Assembly (NCBI RefSeq): GCF_905221025.1 | Contig: NZ_CAJNBL010000005.1 | Coordinates: forward strand, 124,001-188,000 | DNA from: Candidatus Nitrotoga fabula | GTDB taxonomy: Bacteria; Pseudomonadota; Gammaproteobacteria; Burkholderiales; Gallionellaceae | Length of the DNA: 64,000 nt | Direction: 5' to 3' | Shown here: positions 48,200 through 56,415 of the stretch, one piece after another | How the letters are laid out: the number at the start of each line of letters is the position of its first letter | How positions within the stretch are numbered: position 1 is the stretch's first letter | The notes under the pieces: model-generated | Seen by the model: only the letters and a program-made list of their open reading frames with translations | Told to the model about the DNA's origin: nothing | The model's database searches: none | Made by a program: the position numbers and the translations under genes

Positions 48200-48735
48200 A
48201 AAAAAATTTAGGCTGGTTGATCCTGTTTTCCTGCCTTGTTTGCGGATGTAACGAGCAGTTCTCGTTATGGGGCATGGGAGGAGAATCCAAGGGGGTCCTG
48301 CAAAAGGGGATGCTTGCTCCCAGTCTGCCCACCAAAAAGTTGGCGGATGTCAGCGGGGATATGAGCAAGATGACGACATATCGCCAGCCGGATGCACGTA
48401 TGTATCAGTATTCATTGGATGAAGCCCTGGCGCTTGGTAAACCCATTGTTCTGGAGTTTGCCACTCCGGGCCATTGCACAGTGTGTGACGGGCAGTTGCA
48501 AATACTGAAAGCATTATTGGAAAAATATCAAAATCAGGTGCTTTTTCTTCATATGGATCAATATCAGAATCCGCAGGCATTCAAGGCATATCGCGTGATG
48601 GGTGACCCATGGACATTTTTTATAGACAAGAATGGTATTGTGAACGGTGTGCAGCCGGGACGAATGTTGCATGGGGAAATGGAAGCGGGAATCAGGAAGA
48701 TTTTGATGGCAGGCTCAGAAAAAAGCGCGGGTTGA
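48196..48735 (+). CDS. Thioredoxin-like lipoprotein
   Basis: A 179-residue predicted lipoprotein (signal KKNLGWLILFSCLVCGC, lipidated Cys18) with a thioredoxin fold. The redox pair is Cys94-Thr-Val-Cys97 in GHCTVCDGQ, and VMGDPWTFFIDKNG gives the cis-Pro and beta-strand. GTG at 48196 forms a GTGA overlap with the previous stop and gives a lysine-rich signal start; ATGs at 48172 and 48181 are alternatives. It probably reduces a thiol on an oxidase or cytochrome partner during assembly. Confidence 0.82.
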   Translation: MKKNLGWLILFSCLVCGCNEQFSLWGMGGESKGVLQKGMLAPSLPTKKLADVSGDMSKMTTYRQPDARMYQYSLDEALALGKPIVLEFATPGHCTVCDGQLQILKALLEKYQNQVLFLHMDQYQNPQAFKAYRVMGDPWTFFIDKNGIVNGVQPGRMLHGEMEAGIRKILMAGSEKSAG

Positions 48736-48741
48736 AATTTC

Positions 48742-49191
48742 ATGAATAATATACATTTCAGCTTAGTCCAGGATCGTCGGGGCATGATGTGGGATTTGTT
48801 ATTGTATGTTCCTACGGTAATTGCCTTGTTGTCGATGGTGGCGAAATTGTGGTACGGAGGCGATGTAAGTCTGGCTTATTTGTTTTCATTCCTGGCCTGT
48901 TTCTTTTTTATTGCCGGTGCAAACCGCATCCTTAAAACACGGTTAATGATTTTGCCGAACGCTCCGGTAGCGATTGAAATTGGTGGGCAGGCAACCCGGG
49001 TTCTGATGCGCAATGGAGATAGCGTGGAGTTGCTGAAGGATTTGCGGGTTTTTCCGGATTATTCCGGACGTTCTTTCGGCCTTGCTGGACTGGATAAGTC
49101 AGGTCAGCGTGTACAATTTGTATTTCATAAAGGGCAGTTTCGCAGTGTGCAGGATTTTCAGGAAATACAAAGGCTGCTGAAAACCCATTAG
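48742..49191 (+). CDS. Two-helix membrane protein with C-terminal soluble domain
   Basis: 149 residues, with helices at about 16-36 and 40-65 and then a roughly 80-residue beta-rich cytoplasmic domain (IEIGGQATRVLMRNGDSVEL, SFGLAGLDKSGQRVQFVFHK). The layout resembles bacterial PH-like membrane proteins but no family is certain. It follows the thioredoxin lipoprotein by six bases, so it is probably in the same operon. Unknown function. Confidence 0.7.
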   Translation: MNNIHFSLVQDRRGMMWDLLLYVPTVIALLSMVAKLWYGGDVSLAYLFSFLACFFFIAGANRILKTRLMILPNAPVAIEIGGQATRVLMRNGDSVELLKDLRVFPDYSGRSFGLAGLDKSGQRVQFVFHKGQFRSVQDFQEIQRLLKTH

Positions 49192-49317
49192 CCATTGGTT
49201 CTTCCTGAAGAGTCCCGAAAATTTCAGGCCTGGAGCAGGGTTATCATACGAAAACAGGATACGGAATAATCCGCGTTTTCGATTTTCATTTTCCGCAAAG
49301 ATTGAAGGAGCATGTGC

Positions 49318-49347
49318 ATGGCGCGCGAACAGAACAGGTTATGCTGA
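49318..49347 (+). CDS. Possible nine-codon leader peptide
   Basis: ATG at 49318, seven bases after a consensus AAGGAG, encodes MAREQNRLC then TGA. The TGA overlaps the ATG at 49341 of the membrane-protein gene, so it may serve termination-reinitiation. It could equally be the remnant of a frameshift in the gene's 5' end. Confidence 0.35.
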   Translation: MAREQNRLC

Positions 49348-49724
49348 CAGCGGGTACAGTGTGGGCTGCACTTGCAGTGCAGATAGGTATGCTGCTGGCA
49401 TTTCGGTACGCAAAAAAACGTGTATATCATGTCGTGACCATGATTGCGGTAATCCTGTTTGATATCGGGATGCCTGTATATCTTTATCTTAACAAGGACT
49501 GGTATCGGCGTTTGATCGAAGAAGGAGAAATCGCGTCTTTCTTAATATGGATCCACTTAATGATGCTTGTGCTGATGTACGCACTTTATGTCCTGCAAAT
49601 TAAAACCGCCTTGCGGTTGCTGCGTTCCGACAACAGCGTGCGCGTGGATCATCGTACACAGGGAAGGGTTGTACTATGGGTACGTGGTCTGGTCATTCTG
49701 TCCGGAGCGTTACTGGTAGAATGA
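49341..49724 (+). CDS. Four-helix membrane protein, possibly DUF420-like
   Basis: A membrane protein of 127 residues from the ATG at 49341, with four helices (TAGTVWAALAVQIGMLLAF, VVTMIAVILFDIGMPVYLYL, FLIWIHLMMLVLMYALYVLQ and a C-terminal one). The layout recalls DUF420 proteins found beside oxidases, but the match is loose. The start is uncertain: the strong AAGGAG at 49305-49310 is placed for a nine-codon frame (49318-49347) whose stop overlaps this ATG. GTG at 49314 is in frame but too close to that site. Confidence 0.6.
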   Translation: MLTAGTVWAALAVQIGMLLAFRYAKKRVYHVVTMIAVILFDIGMPVYLYLNKDWYRRLIEEGEIASFLIWIHLMMLVLMYALYVLQIKTALRLLRSDNSVRVDHRTQGRVVLWVRGLVILSGALLVE

Positions 49725-49752
49725 TTTCCTGAAAGAATAAAGCCAGAAATGG

Positions 49753-49962
49753 TTATTTAATGCCCTTGCGACGTTGCAGTACATCCCAAAACATCCAGCC
49801 GATGGCGATGACACCCACAATACAAGTGACGGTGATAAGCAGTTGTTCGGTTTCCGGGCTGACCAAGCCGCCGACGAGCATATGAACGGCATAGCCTAAT
49901 ACCAGCAAGGAGCTGATGGCCACAACAACATAAATTAAAATTTCCTGCACGCCTTTGTTCAT
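49753..49962 (-). CDS. 69-residue two-helix membrane protein
   Basis: Starts at the ATG at 49962 with GAGGAAA just upstream; a longer in-frame reading has no ribosome site. It is two helices (about 8-33 and 42-62) ending in LQRRKGIK. It lies on the minus strand, opposite to the surrounding respiratory genes. No family was recognised. Confidence 0.65.
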   Translation of the reverse strand: MNKGVQEILIYVVVAISSLLVLGYAVHMLVGGLVSPETEQLLITVTCIVGVIAIGWMFWDVLQRRKGIK

Positions 49963-50092
49963 GTTTTCCTCGGATAAATACCCATTTAAATTGCTACATC
50001 CCAACCTCCACCTGGCGGAATCTTGCTTTTCCCTTGAAATCACCTGACGGGGCGGGTCAATTCATGTCACCTGGAAAACTTCAGGCCTGCTG

Positions 50093-51550
50093 TCAGGGCC
50101 GGGTTGGGATGACGGCATTCCTGAAATGCAGGAGAACCCCGTCAGGCAGTAATGCGATGGTCTCGATGACATCCCCTCCATGAACGGCCAGATTCCGTGC
50201 AAGCGGGGCATTGTCGGCTTGACGCGGGTTAAATAACAGGTGGGTAATGCTGCTCATCATTGCGAGCTGTGCTTCCGGATCCTTTGCGGCAGGCGGTAAT
50301 GGAAGAGTGTCGCACCTGCATGCAATCATGGTGCGACTGGGCCATTGGCTGGCCACGCGAAAATGGGGGGCAGTTCTTTTACCCTTGCCATTCTCTGCAA
50401 TTTTGCGCGCGCTTTCGGCTTCATCGGAAATAACCCGGATCAACTGGTCCTCTCCTGAAAGAATGCCAAGCTGGCGAATTTCGTAGTGTTTCCTGTCTGC
50501 TCGCATAAATAACGCAGAAAGAATTATGACAGTCAGCAGGATCAGACCGCGCTGCTGTAGGAAATTTTTGCCTGAGCCCAAATGGTGAAACTGCAACAAC
50601 AAAGGGGTTCCGTAGTACAGAAGTAAACACAACGCGATGATTCCCCATGCTGAATCGCTGCTAGTCGCTCCCACGGCTAAACCGACCAGCAGCATCCGGC
50701 CTGTAAAATCGGACCAGATAGCCCGGAACTGTAAGACGATCACAAGGATCAGGGAGATCAGCAACAGGCCGCCTGTAATCCAGCTTGAAGAAGCAACCGG
50801 TTGTTCCTGTAGTGGTGAGCCAAGTACAGTAATGGTAAGGCTACTGACTGGGTTCTGGAACCAGTGCACATGATGCCAGCCCTGCAAAAGCAGTAGTGTA
50901 AAGAGTGAAATGGCACTGATGCCGATCAGAAAAAATTTTTGCTGTCGGCTATCCAGCGGATCCTTGAGCCATGACCAAAGCAGGGAAAGGGGATAGGCAA
51001 GCCCGATGGGATGCAGACTGACACAGAATGCGCTTAGAAGTAACTGGCAAAAATACCACCCACCGCCAGGGCGCGGGTTGCTGCGGTATTCCTTGTTAAG
51101 CCATGCTCCGCAAGTAAATGCGGGTAGAAGATAAATGCCGGGCGCCAGGGAATCGATATGTTCGAGTACCGATGGGGATATGATTAGCAGTCCGCTGGCA
51201 ATTAATGCGCTTTCCGAGTTGAAATTGCGGCGGTTCCAAAGATACAGCAGCCAGATCGAGAGGGCAGTCAAGAAAATGGTCAGCACTTTGGCTGCGAAGA
51301 CCTGGCCCGTAAAGAGAAAGGCTACAGGCAAAAAAAGCAGGGCGCGTAAATCGGGGGCACCAAAAGTAACGACAGATGCAGCAACCTGGTCCGCCATTGA
51401 CCAGCCTAATAGCAGAGCCTTGGATCCACCTTCTTCCAGGCTGAACAGGTCTCGTCGTAGCAATAAAATAGTTGCCGCTGCCCAAAGGGATAATGAAAAA
51501 AATCCCTGATATTGAGGAGGGATGCGCGACATGAAATGCTTAAAGCTCAT
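50093..51550 (-). CDS. Polytopic membrane protein, glycosyltransferase-like
   Basis: A 485-residue protein with about ten to eleven helices and a soluble C-terminal region (about 380-485). The arrangement, a first loop followed by WLLYLWNRRNFNSESALIAS, resembles GT-C/PMT-type transferases, but no catalytic DxD or acidic motif stands out in the first loop. Function is uncertain. It is transcribed away from the oxidase operon, whose promoter lies just upstream of this gene's start. Confidence 0.6.
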   Translation of the reverse strand: MSFKHFMSRIPPQYQGFFSLSLWAAATILLLRRDLFSLEEGGSKALLLGWSMADQVAASVVTFGAPDLRALLFLPVAFLFTGQVFAAKVLTIFLTALSIWLLYLWNRRNFNSESALIASGLLIISPSVLEHIDSLAPGIYLLPAFTCGAWLNKEYRSNPRPGGGWYFCQLLLSAFCVSLHPIGLAYPLSLLWSWLKDPLDSRQQKFFLIGISAISLFTLLLLQGWHHVHWFQNPVSSLTITVLGSPLQEQPVASSSWITGGLLLISLILVIVLQFRAIWSDFTGRMLLVGLAVGATSSDSAWGIIALCLLLYYGTPLLLQFHHLGSGKNFLQQRGLILLTVIILSALFMRADRKHYEIRQLGILSGEDQLIRVISDEAESARKIAENGKGKRTAPHFRVASQWPSRTMIACRCDTLPLPPAAKDPEAQLAMMSSITHLLFNPRQADNAPLARNLAVHGGDVIETIALLPDGVLLHFRNAVIPTRP

Positions 51551-51584
51551 AAATATATATCTGATTGCTAGACTGAACTATGCC

Positions 51585-51614
51585 TTGACAAGGTTTGGCG
51601 TAGGGTTTTATTAT
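51585..51614 (+). promoter_or_regulatory. Sigma-70-type promoter for the oxidase operon
   Basis: TTGACA (51585-51590), an 18-base spacer and TATTAT (51609-51614). It gives a start near 51621, about 165 bases before the first operon gene. No FNR-type TTGAT-N4-ATCAA site was seen nearby. Confidence 0.6.
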
Positions 51615-51786
51615 AACACTGCATTTTTATATGACTGAATTTTTGTAGCTGCTGGGCTCTTGCGCCATTACTGTAGTGTAGAAGGGGAATTCGGTTTAAC
51701 CTTGAATTTGCTTGGTGAATCCGGATTCTGCGAAAAAAATGAGTAAAGTATCTAAGGCTTTTAGATAAAACCGGGGGGAATGCAAC

Positions 51787-52068
51787 ATGCAAAGGAAATC
51801 AATACCAGCTAGATCTTTTTGGGTAATTATCATTGCCGGGTTTGTTACTGGCATGGGTAATGGGAGCGTGTTTGGGGCTGCCCTGATGTGCTGGATGGGT
51901 CGTGGTGGGTTTGAAGATTGGGGTGGGATGATGATGGACGCGTACGTGCCTACTACATTTAATGGGTTCATGACCTTATGGATGCTGCTTTTTGGTTTGG
52001 TGTTTACCTTAATGCTTGCGCTGGGACTGAAACGCCACGATACGATTGAAAATGCTCGTCACGGCTAA
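51787..52068 (+). CDS. 93-residue two-helix membrane protein of the oxidase operon
   Basis: Two helices (about 10-35 and 60-82) with a glycine-rich connection (MCWMGRGGFEDWGGMMMDAY). The C-terminus is cytoplasmic and charged. GGGGGGAAT before the ATG is a strong ribosome site. It is the first gene of the operon leading to ccoN. No family is recognised; it may be an accessory subunit or assembly factor. Confidence 0.75.
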   Translation: MQRKSIPARSFWVIIIAGFVTGMGNGSVFGAALMCWMGRGGFEDWGGMMMDAYVPTTFNGFMTLWMLLFGLVFTLMLALGLKRHDTIENARHG

Positions 52069-52139
52069 ATTTAGATCGGATAAGTGTCTGGAGTAATGGG
52101 TGCAATGAATATGAAGACCATAAATGAAGGAGGGGAAAA

Positions 52140-52346
52140 ATGCTAGTAATATTTGCGGGGACGTGCTGTATGCTTTTGGCGTTTTCGAGTATGTGGCTGT
52201 CTTGGTATGTGCTGATGCCTCACAAGCGTATACATCTGGCGGATGGAACGGATACTTTGGGCGAGGTTCAGGGTGGTACGGTCGGCGAAATCTTGCATGA
52301 AGAGTTCGACGCTGTAGTGCATCCTCACAAGGCCTCAAAAAAATAA
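52140..52346 (+). CDS. 68-residue single-helix membrane protein
   Basis: One helix (about 2-26) followed by a polar domain with several histidines (PHKRIHL, HEEFDAVVHPHK). GGAGGGG precedes the ATG. It lies second in the oxidase operon, 90 bases before ccoN. It is unrecognised; histidine content could reflect metal handling, but that is only suggestive. Confidence 0.72.
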   Translation: MLVIFAGTCCMLLAFSSMWLSWYVLMPHKRIHLADGTDTLGEVQGGTVGEILHEEFDAVVHPHKASKK

Positions 52347-52436
52347 GCCATTTGCCATCAGGATTGAGATGGTTGGGTTGTCGCTAACAGGGGCAGACAG
52401 AATTGACTGCCAAAAGCTAAAGTAAGGAGAAGCGGG

Positions 52437-53846
52437 ATGTTACTTAAGTACTTATTTGCAAAAAACGAGAACATACCGGCTGGTTCGGCCGCTGTGTTTT
52501 TCGGTTTTTCTTCCATTATATGGTTCATGATCGGGACCGGGCTGGGTTCTTTCAATGCGGCAAAACTGGCGTTCCCGGATTTTGTCACAGGGGTGGAAAT
52601 GTTTGCCTTTGGTCATATGCGCCAGGTGCATGTGCTGGCGGTTATTTTTGGATGGATATCCATGGCGTTTGCAATGGCCATGATGTATATCACCCCGGTT
52701 CTGGGTAATACGCGGCTCTGGTCCGAGAAGCTGGGCTTGTGGAACTGCTTTATGTGGAACGTAGCCCTGTCTCTGGGTCTGACCCTGATGTGGACCGGTA
52801 TTACTTCCGGGCGTGAATATTCCGACTTCCCATGGCCGCTTGATCTGGCCGTTGCCGCATTTATCACCATCCCGTTGGCAGTGAATGTCTGGATGACGAT
52901 ATTGAAGCGTCGTACGCAGGGGATCTATACAACGAACTGGTTCTTTGCGGCATCCACATTTATGCTGATCATCGTGTTTCTGGTGGGGAACCTGCCGGAA
53001 TATTTCCATCTTACCGGCCTGACCGAAGCCTACATGACCTGGTGGTTTGCGCATAATGTACTGGGGCTGTGGATTACGCCGGTGGCTGCAGCGATCGCCT
53101 ACTACGTGATTCCGAAGGTTACCGGCAATCCGCTGTACTCACACCGTATCGGCCACCTTCACTTCTGGTCGATTGTTGTGTTCTATTCCACTCCAGCCGC
53201 ACATCACCTGATGTCTGCTCCGCTGCCAGAGTGGCTGAAATCCTTTGCCTCGGTTGAAGGAGTTCTGATTCTTGTGCCTGCAATTGCGTTTGTGTCGAAC
53301 ATTCTTCTGACCATGCAGGGCAAATGGAACATGTTTGTAGAAAACCTGGAAGTGCGTTTTACCGTGGTTGGCGTATTGCTGGCCATCCCGCTGAACATGC
53401 AGGGCGGTTTTCAGCAGACTCGTTCCATCAACTGGTATGTGCACGGAACAGCGTGGATGGTTGCGCATGCGCACCTTGCCTTGCTTGGTTTCTCTACCTT
53501 CCTTGAGGCCGCAGCTGTGTATCTGGGGTTACAGACATTGATGAAGCGCAAGCTGTATTCCCTGACGCTAGGAAATCTCCACTTCTGGCTGTTGTTGATT
53601 GGCTTTAGCATCTACTGGATATCCATGACCATGGCCGGTCTGATTCAGGGCGCGGGCAAGATCTACGAAGTACCATATATTGATGTGGTGATTGCCGAGC
53701 ATCCTTATATGATCGCGCGCTGGCTGGGTGGCACGATGGTATTTTCTTCCACCATCATCTGGTTGTTCAACATGTGGATGACTGCACGTGCAGGTACAGA
53801 AGTTCCTGTCGGTCGCATGCCGCACGAACTGGCCTACGAGCGTTAA
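52437..53846 (+). CDS. ccoN: cbb3-type (C-family) haem-copper oxidase catalytic subunit, divergent
   Basis: A 469-residue, about 12-helix protein. His65 (GHMRQVHVLAVIFGW) and His346 fit the low-spin haem b, and His344 fits the b3 proximal ligand (VAHAHLALLGF). His206 (FAHNVLGLWITP) with His256 and His257 (AAHHLMSAPLPEW) fit CuB. Tyr250 sits six residues before His256, the position of the C-family His-Tyr cross-link, so it should reduce oxygen. All positions fall within about five residues of the Pseudomonas stutzeri CcoN numbering as recalled. It is followed 35 bases later by the ccoO-like gene. Confidence 0.9.
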   Translation: MLLKYLFAKNENIPAGSAAVFFGFSSIIWFMIGTGLGSFNAAKLAFPDFVTGVEMFAFGHMRQVHVLAVIFGWISMAFAMAMMYITPVLGNTRLWSEKLGLWNCFMWNVALSLGLTLMWTGITSGREYSDFPWPLDLAVAAFITIPLAVNVWMTILKRRTQGIYTTNWFFAASTFMLIIVFLVGNLPEYFHLTGLTEAYMTWWFAHNVLGLWITPVAAAIAYYVIPKVTGNPLYSHRIGHLHFWSIVVFYSTPAAHHLMSAPLPEWLKSFASVEGVLILVPAIAFVSNILLTMQGKWNMFVENLEVRFTVVGVLLAIPLNMQGGFQQTRSINWYVHGTAWMVAHAHLALLGFSTFLEAAAVYLGLQTLMKRKLYSLTLGNLHFWLLLIGFSIYWISMTMAGLIQGAGKIYEVPYIDVVIAEHPYMIARWLGGTMVFSSTIIWLFNMWMTARAGTEVPVGRMPHELAYER

Positions 53847-53881
53847 TCCAATAACATTTATCCAGGGACTGGGAGAAAAAA

Positions 53882-54847
53882 ATGAGATTTAGAGAGTATA
53901 AATTTGGTTCCAGAGCATTTGGAGCGGCGTTTGGTTTGTCCATGAGCATAACCTTGCTGTTCCCAAGTTTTGACCTCGCGGCTTCGGTAAGTTCCGAGGC
54001 TGGTCTGGAAAAGCAGCTGTCATCCGGTTGGGATTCCGGCTGGCAGACTAAAGACTTCTTCATGGAAGGGAAGAACAAGCCACTGAAGGTTTTGGTTAAA
54101 AAAGACCCAAAAACCGGGGAGGCGCTTCAGCAGCCTGTATACGCATATGTTTATCCGGCAGGTATTTCATTGCCTAACGGCGTGACACATACTGCAAATC
54201 TGGGGCGTGGCGTGGAGGAGATGAGCGTCAATGAAGGTCGCATCAAGGAGGCCAGGGTTGAAAATGGCGCTGTCTTCCTGATTGAAAAAACGGACAAGTT
54301 GCTTACCTTTGAAGATAAGCCACTTGCCTACATGGTAAATGCAACTGCGACAAAAGGCTGGACTCCGGACGATGTGCTGAAGCAGGCTGCGGACACCGAT
54401 GTCTTCCATGTGGGTGCAGGCAAAACCATGTTTGTAAGAGAGGGGTGCTGGTGGTGTCATACCTTGCTGCCTGAGCAGACCCAGGACTGGCAGGTGTTTG
54501 GAGCTCCGCCGATGCTTGGAGATTTCAACGGCGAATCGCCAACCGCATTCGGCTCGGACCGTAAGGGCCCTGACCTGCTGCACGTAGGTTCGCGTAATGC
54601 ATCCAGGGAATGGATGATGCTACACTTCTTTAATCCAAGACTGGTTCAGCCGCATTCGATCATGCCTCGATTCGATTATCTATGGGGTGAGAAGGATGCA
54701 GATGGCAAGACGATCGACTATGCCAAATGGCGTCAGGAGTACGATGAATACCGTGAGGGCAAGCTGGTCAGTGCTCCAGATGTTCCCATGTACGCAAAAG
54801 ACAGCGAAATCCGCAAGTTGATTGACTTTATCGTTAACCTGAAATAA
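53882..54847 (+). CDS. ccoO: CcoO-like monohaem cytochrome c subunit with long N-terminal region
   Basis: A 321-residue protein with an N-terminal signal/anchor (about 12-35). The haem motif is CWWCH at 189-193, in REGCWWCHTL, and GSDRKGPDLLHVGSRNASRE, HFFNPRLVQPHSIMPRF and a C-terminal helical tail match CcoO. In ordinary CcoO the haem is near residue 70; here about 150 extra residues (PVYAYVYPAGISLPNG and others) precede it. It probably relays electrons to CcoN. Confidence 0.88.
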   Translation: MRFREYKFGSRAFGAAFGLSMSITLLFPSFDLAASVSSEAGLEKQLSSGWDSGWQTKDFFMEGKNKPLKVLVKKDPKTGEALQQPVYAYVYPAGISLPNGVTHTANLGRGVEEMSVNEGRIKEARVENGAVFLIEKTDKLLTFEDKPLAYMVNATATKGWTPDDVLKQAADTDVFHVGAGKTMFVREGCWWCHTLLPEQTQDWQVFGAPPMLGDFNGESPTAFGSDRKGPDLLHVGSRNASREWMMLHFFNPRLVQPHSIMPRFDYLWGEKDADGKTIDYAKWRQEYDEYREGKLVSAPDVPMYAKDSEIRKLIDFIVNLK

Positions 54848-54863
54848 TTAAAGGGGTATAGAC

Positions 54864-55529
54864 ATGACATGGGTATTTAATGAACCACTTTCAAGCTTGT
54901 CTCAAGCAGAAACGGTGCAGAGAAGCAAAGAACTGTGGGAGGCGGAAGACCTCGGTGGAATTACGGAGGATAATAACCGCTTGCCGGTCCCTGTGGTAGC
55001 TCTGGTGCTGTTAACTGTAGCAACAGCATTTCTGACTACATTCCCGTTGTGGGGCCAGCGTCCTACCGCTGCGATTTATGAGGATTATATCAAGGCGATG
55101 GATACGCCCGAGATACAGTCCATTATTGAAACGCAGGGCGATGCGGCAGCCATGAAGCGGATTGTTGATATGAACAAGAGCAGTCCGATGGCAGCCCAGT
55201 TAGGGCGGCATCCGGTTGACATGGATGATCTGAGGGTGTTGAAACCTCAGATTGAAGAAATCATGAAGCATCCGACAGTTGATTTGAAGGACTATACTGT
55301 GGTCTATCCTCAGGTGAAGATTGCCAATTTTGAAGGTAATTTCCGTCCGGATGGCAAGCGTGTGCGTCAGCAGCCCTGGTGGGACAAGGGATATACCATT
55401 GACCTGTTCTACCTGACGATGTTTTTCCTTGGCGTAACCATCACGGTCAAGAGATTACCACCGTACACATGGCAGCCACGCCACCATGAAAATGACCGGC
55501 GCAAAGGTGAAAGACGTCATAACCCTTGA
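54864..55529 (+). CDS. CcoP-like anchored subunit lacking haem-binding motifs
   Basis: 221 residues. The N-terminus WEAEDLGGITEDNNRLPVPV mirrors the start of CcoP (acidic, then a DNxLP motif before the first helix). A helix follows (about 50-70, ending FPLWGQRP), then a soluble segment of about 110 residues and a second helix near 180-200. There is no CxxCH, whereas CcoP normally carries two. It is probably the structural remnant or counterpart of CcoP, with haem supplied by a separate cytochrome. Confidence 0.75.
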   Translation: MTWVFNEPLSSLSQAETVQRSKELWEAEDLGGITEDNNRLPVPVVALVLLTVATAFLTTFPLWGQRPTAAIYEDYIKAMDTPEIQSIIETQGDAAAMKRIVDMNKSSPMAAQLGRHPVDMDDLRVLKPQIEEIMKHPTVDLKDYTVVYPQVKIANFEGNFRPDGKRVRQQPWWDKGYTIDLFYLTMFFLGVTITVKRLPPYTWQPRHHENDRRKGERRHNP

Positions 55530-55562
55530 TTTGTTATTAATGTACTCTGAAGGAGGAATAGA

Positions 55563-55697
55563 ATGATCGATTTTGATTATGGACCGGCATGCATGGCTGC
55601 TGTGGTTTCGATTGGTTTCCTGGCGCCGTTCTTCTACAGTTTTTTTGTAGATAATTACGATCGCAAGAGTCCACAGATTAAGGCCAATCAGGATTAA
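55563..55697 (+). CDS. 44-residue single-helix membrane protein (CcoQ-like position)
   Basis: Starts at the ATG at 55563 with GAAGGAGG nine bases before it and reads MIDFDYGPACMAAVVSIGFL then APFFYSFFVDNYDRKSPQIK. It is one helix and a basic C-terminus. It sits last in the oxidase operon after the CcoP-like gene, directly before a terminator. It could be a small oxidase subunit like CcoQ; no sequence match is claimed. Confidence 0.75.
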   Translation: MIDFDYGPACMAAVVSIGFLAPFFYSFFVDNYDRKSPQIKANQD

Positions 55698-55721
55698 CGG
55701 CTTTCAGCCTGTGCAGTGATT

Positions 55722-55756
55722 AGAATATGCCGCCAATTGGCGGCATATTCTTTTTG
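55722..55756 (+). terminator. Strong intrinsic terminator ending the oxidase core operon
   Basis: Perfect 13-base stem AGAATATGCCGCC/GGCGGCATATTCT with an AATT loop, followed by TTTT. It separates 51787-55697 from the following accessory genes. Confidence 0.93.
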
Positions 55757-55787
55757 ACATTTAACGTTTAGACAAGCGGAGATAACC

Positions 55788-56096
55788 ATTTTTTCATTTC
55801 TCGAGAAACCCTATTTTGAAAGCTATTTGAATGCGCTAGTCAGTGCGTCCAATTCTTCAAAACTGGATCTAAGCATTGAAGGGATGCGCAGTCAGCAATT
55901 CAGCACTGGAGTATTCTTTTTCATGCTGTTAGGCGTTATAGTATTTTCGGGTATTGTCTTCATGGTAATGTTTGGAAATCATGCGCCGAAACAAATGAGA
56001 TTGGGCGAAAAGGTGATGTTTGCACTGATTATTGTCGGCATTGTCGTTGCGGTCATTTTTGGTGCACTGCAGATGCTCGGCGGAAATCTGTACTAA
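55788..56096 (+). CDS. 102-residue two-helix membrane protein with apparent ATT start
   Basis: No ATG, GTG or TTG with a ribosome site opens this frame. GCGGAG lies at 55776-55781 and is followed six bases later by ATT at 55788, which gives FSFLEKPYFESYLNALVS, an amphipathic start before helices at about 42-60 and 78-96. The alternative TTG at 55827 has no ribosome site and cuts off this start. ATT initiation is rare, known for infC. First gene after the terminator, upstream of the CcoS-like gene. Confidence 0.6.
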   Translation: MFSFLEKPYFESYLNALVSASNSSKLDLSIEGMRSQQFSTGVFFFMLLGVIVFSGIVFMVMFGNHAPKQMRLGEKVMFALIIVGIVVAVIFGALQMLGGNLY

Positions 56097-56136
56097 GTTT
56101 GCTTGAATAGTTACCTAGAGGACGACGGAGGAAAAC

Positions 56137-56415
56137 ATGGAAAGTTATTTGCAATCGTTGGATGATGGATGGTCTATTTATTTGTGGCTGGTCGTTGGCG
56201 GTCTGATCATCATTGCAGTTGTGTACTGGATACGCTGGGGAATGAAAAACGAACAGTTCGACGAAGATATCAAATATCTGGTTTTTGATGAGGGTGACAG
56301 AGAAAAAATGACCCCGCAGGAATTTGCAAAAAGTTGCGAGGTTAAAGCGGCGCAGATGCAAAGCCGTGAGCGCGTTCTAATGCGCCAACAACAAGAGAAA
56401 AAACAGGGCAAATGA
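56137..56415 (+). CDS. CcoS-like small membrane protein
   Basis: 92 residues: one helix (about 14-35) and a charged cytoplasmic tail. RWGMKNEQFDEDIKYLVFDE resembles the CcoS pattern (helix, then K-x-x-QFDD...LFD), and CcoS is needed for cbb3 cofactor insertion. The tail of about 45 residues after it is longer than in CcoS. Its stop overlaps the next gene by four bases. Confidence 0.65.
   Translation: MESYLQSLDDGWSIYLWLVVGGLIIIAVVYWIRWGMKNEQFDEDIKYLVFDEGDREKMTPQEFAKSCEVKAAQMQSRERVLMRQQQEKKQGK

Noticed and set aside
52452-53054. Open 200-codon reading frame antisense to ccoN
   Set aside because: Composition is rich in His, Arg and Gln with no fold or ribosome site; it mirrors the codon structure of ccoN.
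52437-53846. CcoN-like protein as a nitric oxide reductase (NorB-type)
   Set aside because: The tyrosine six residues before the CuB His pair (Tyr250) is kept, as in oxygen-reducing C-family oxidases. The NorB glutamate pattern near the first CuB His is not seen.
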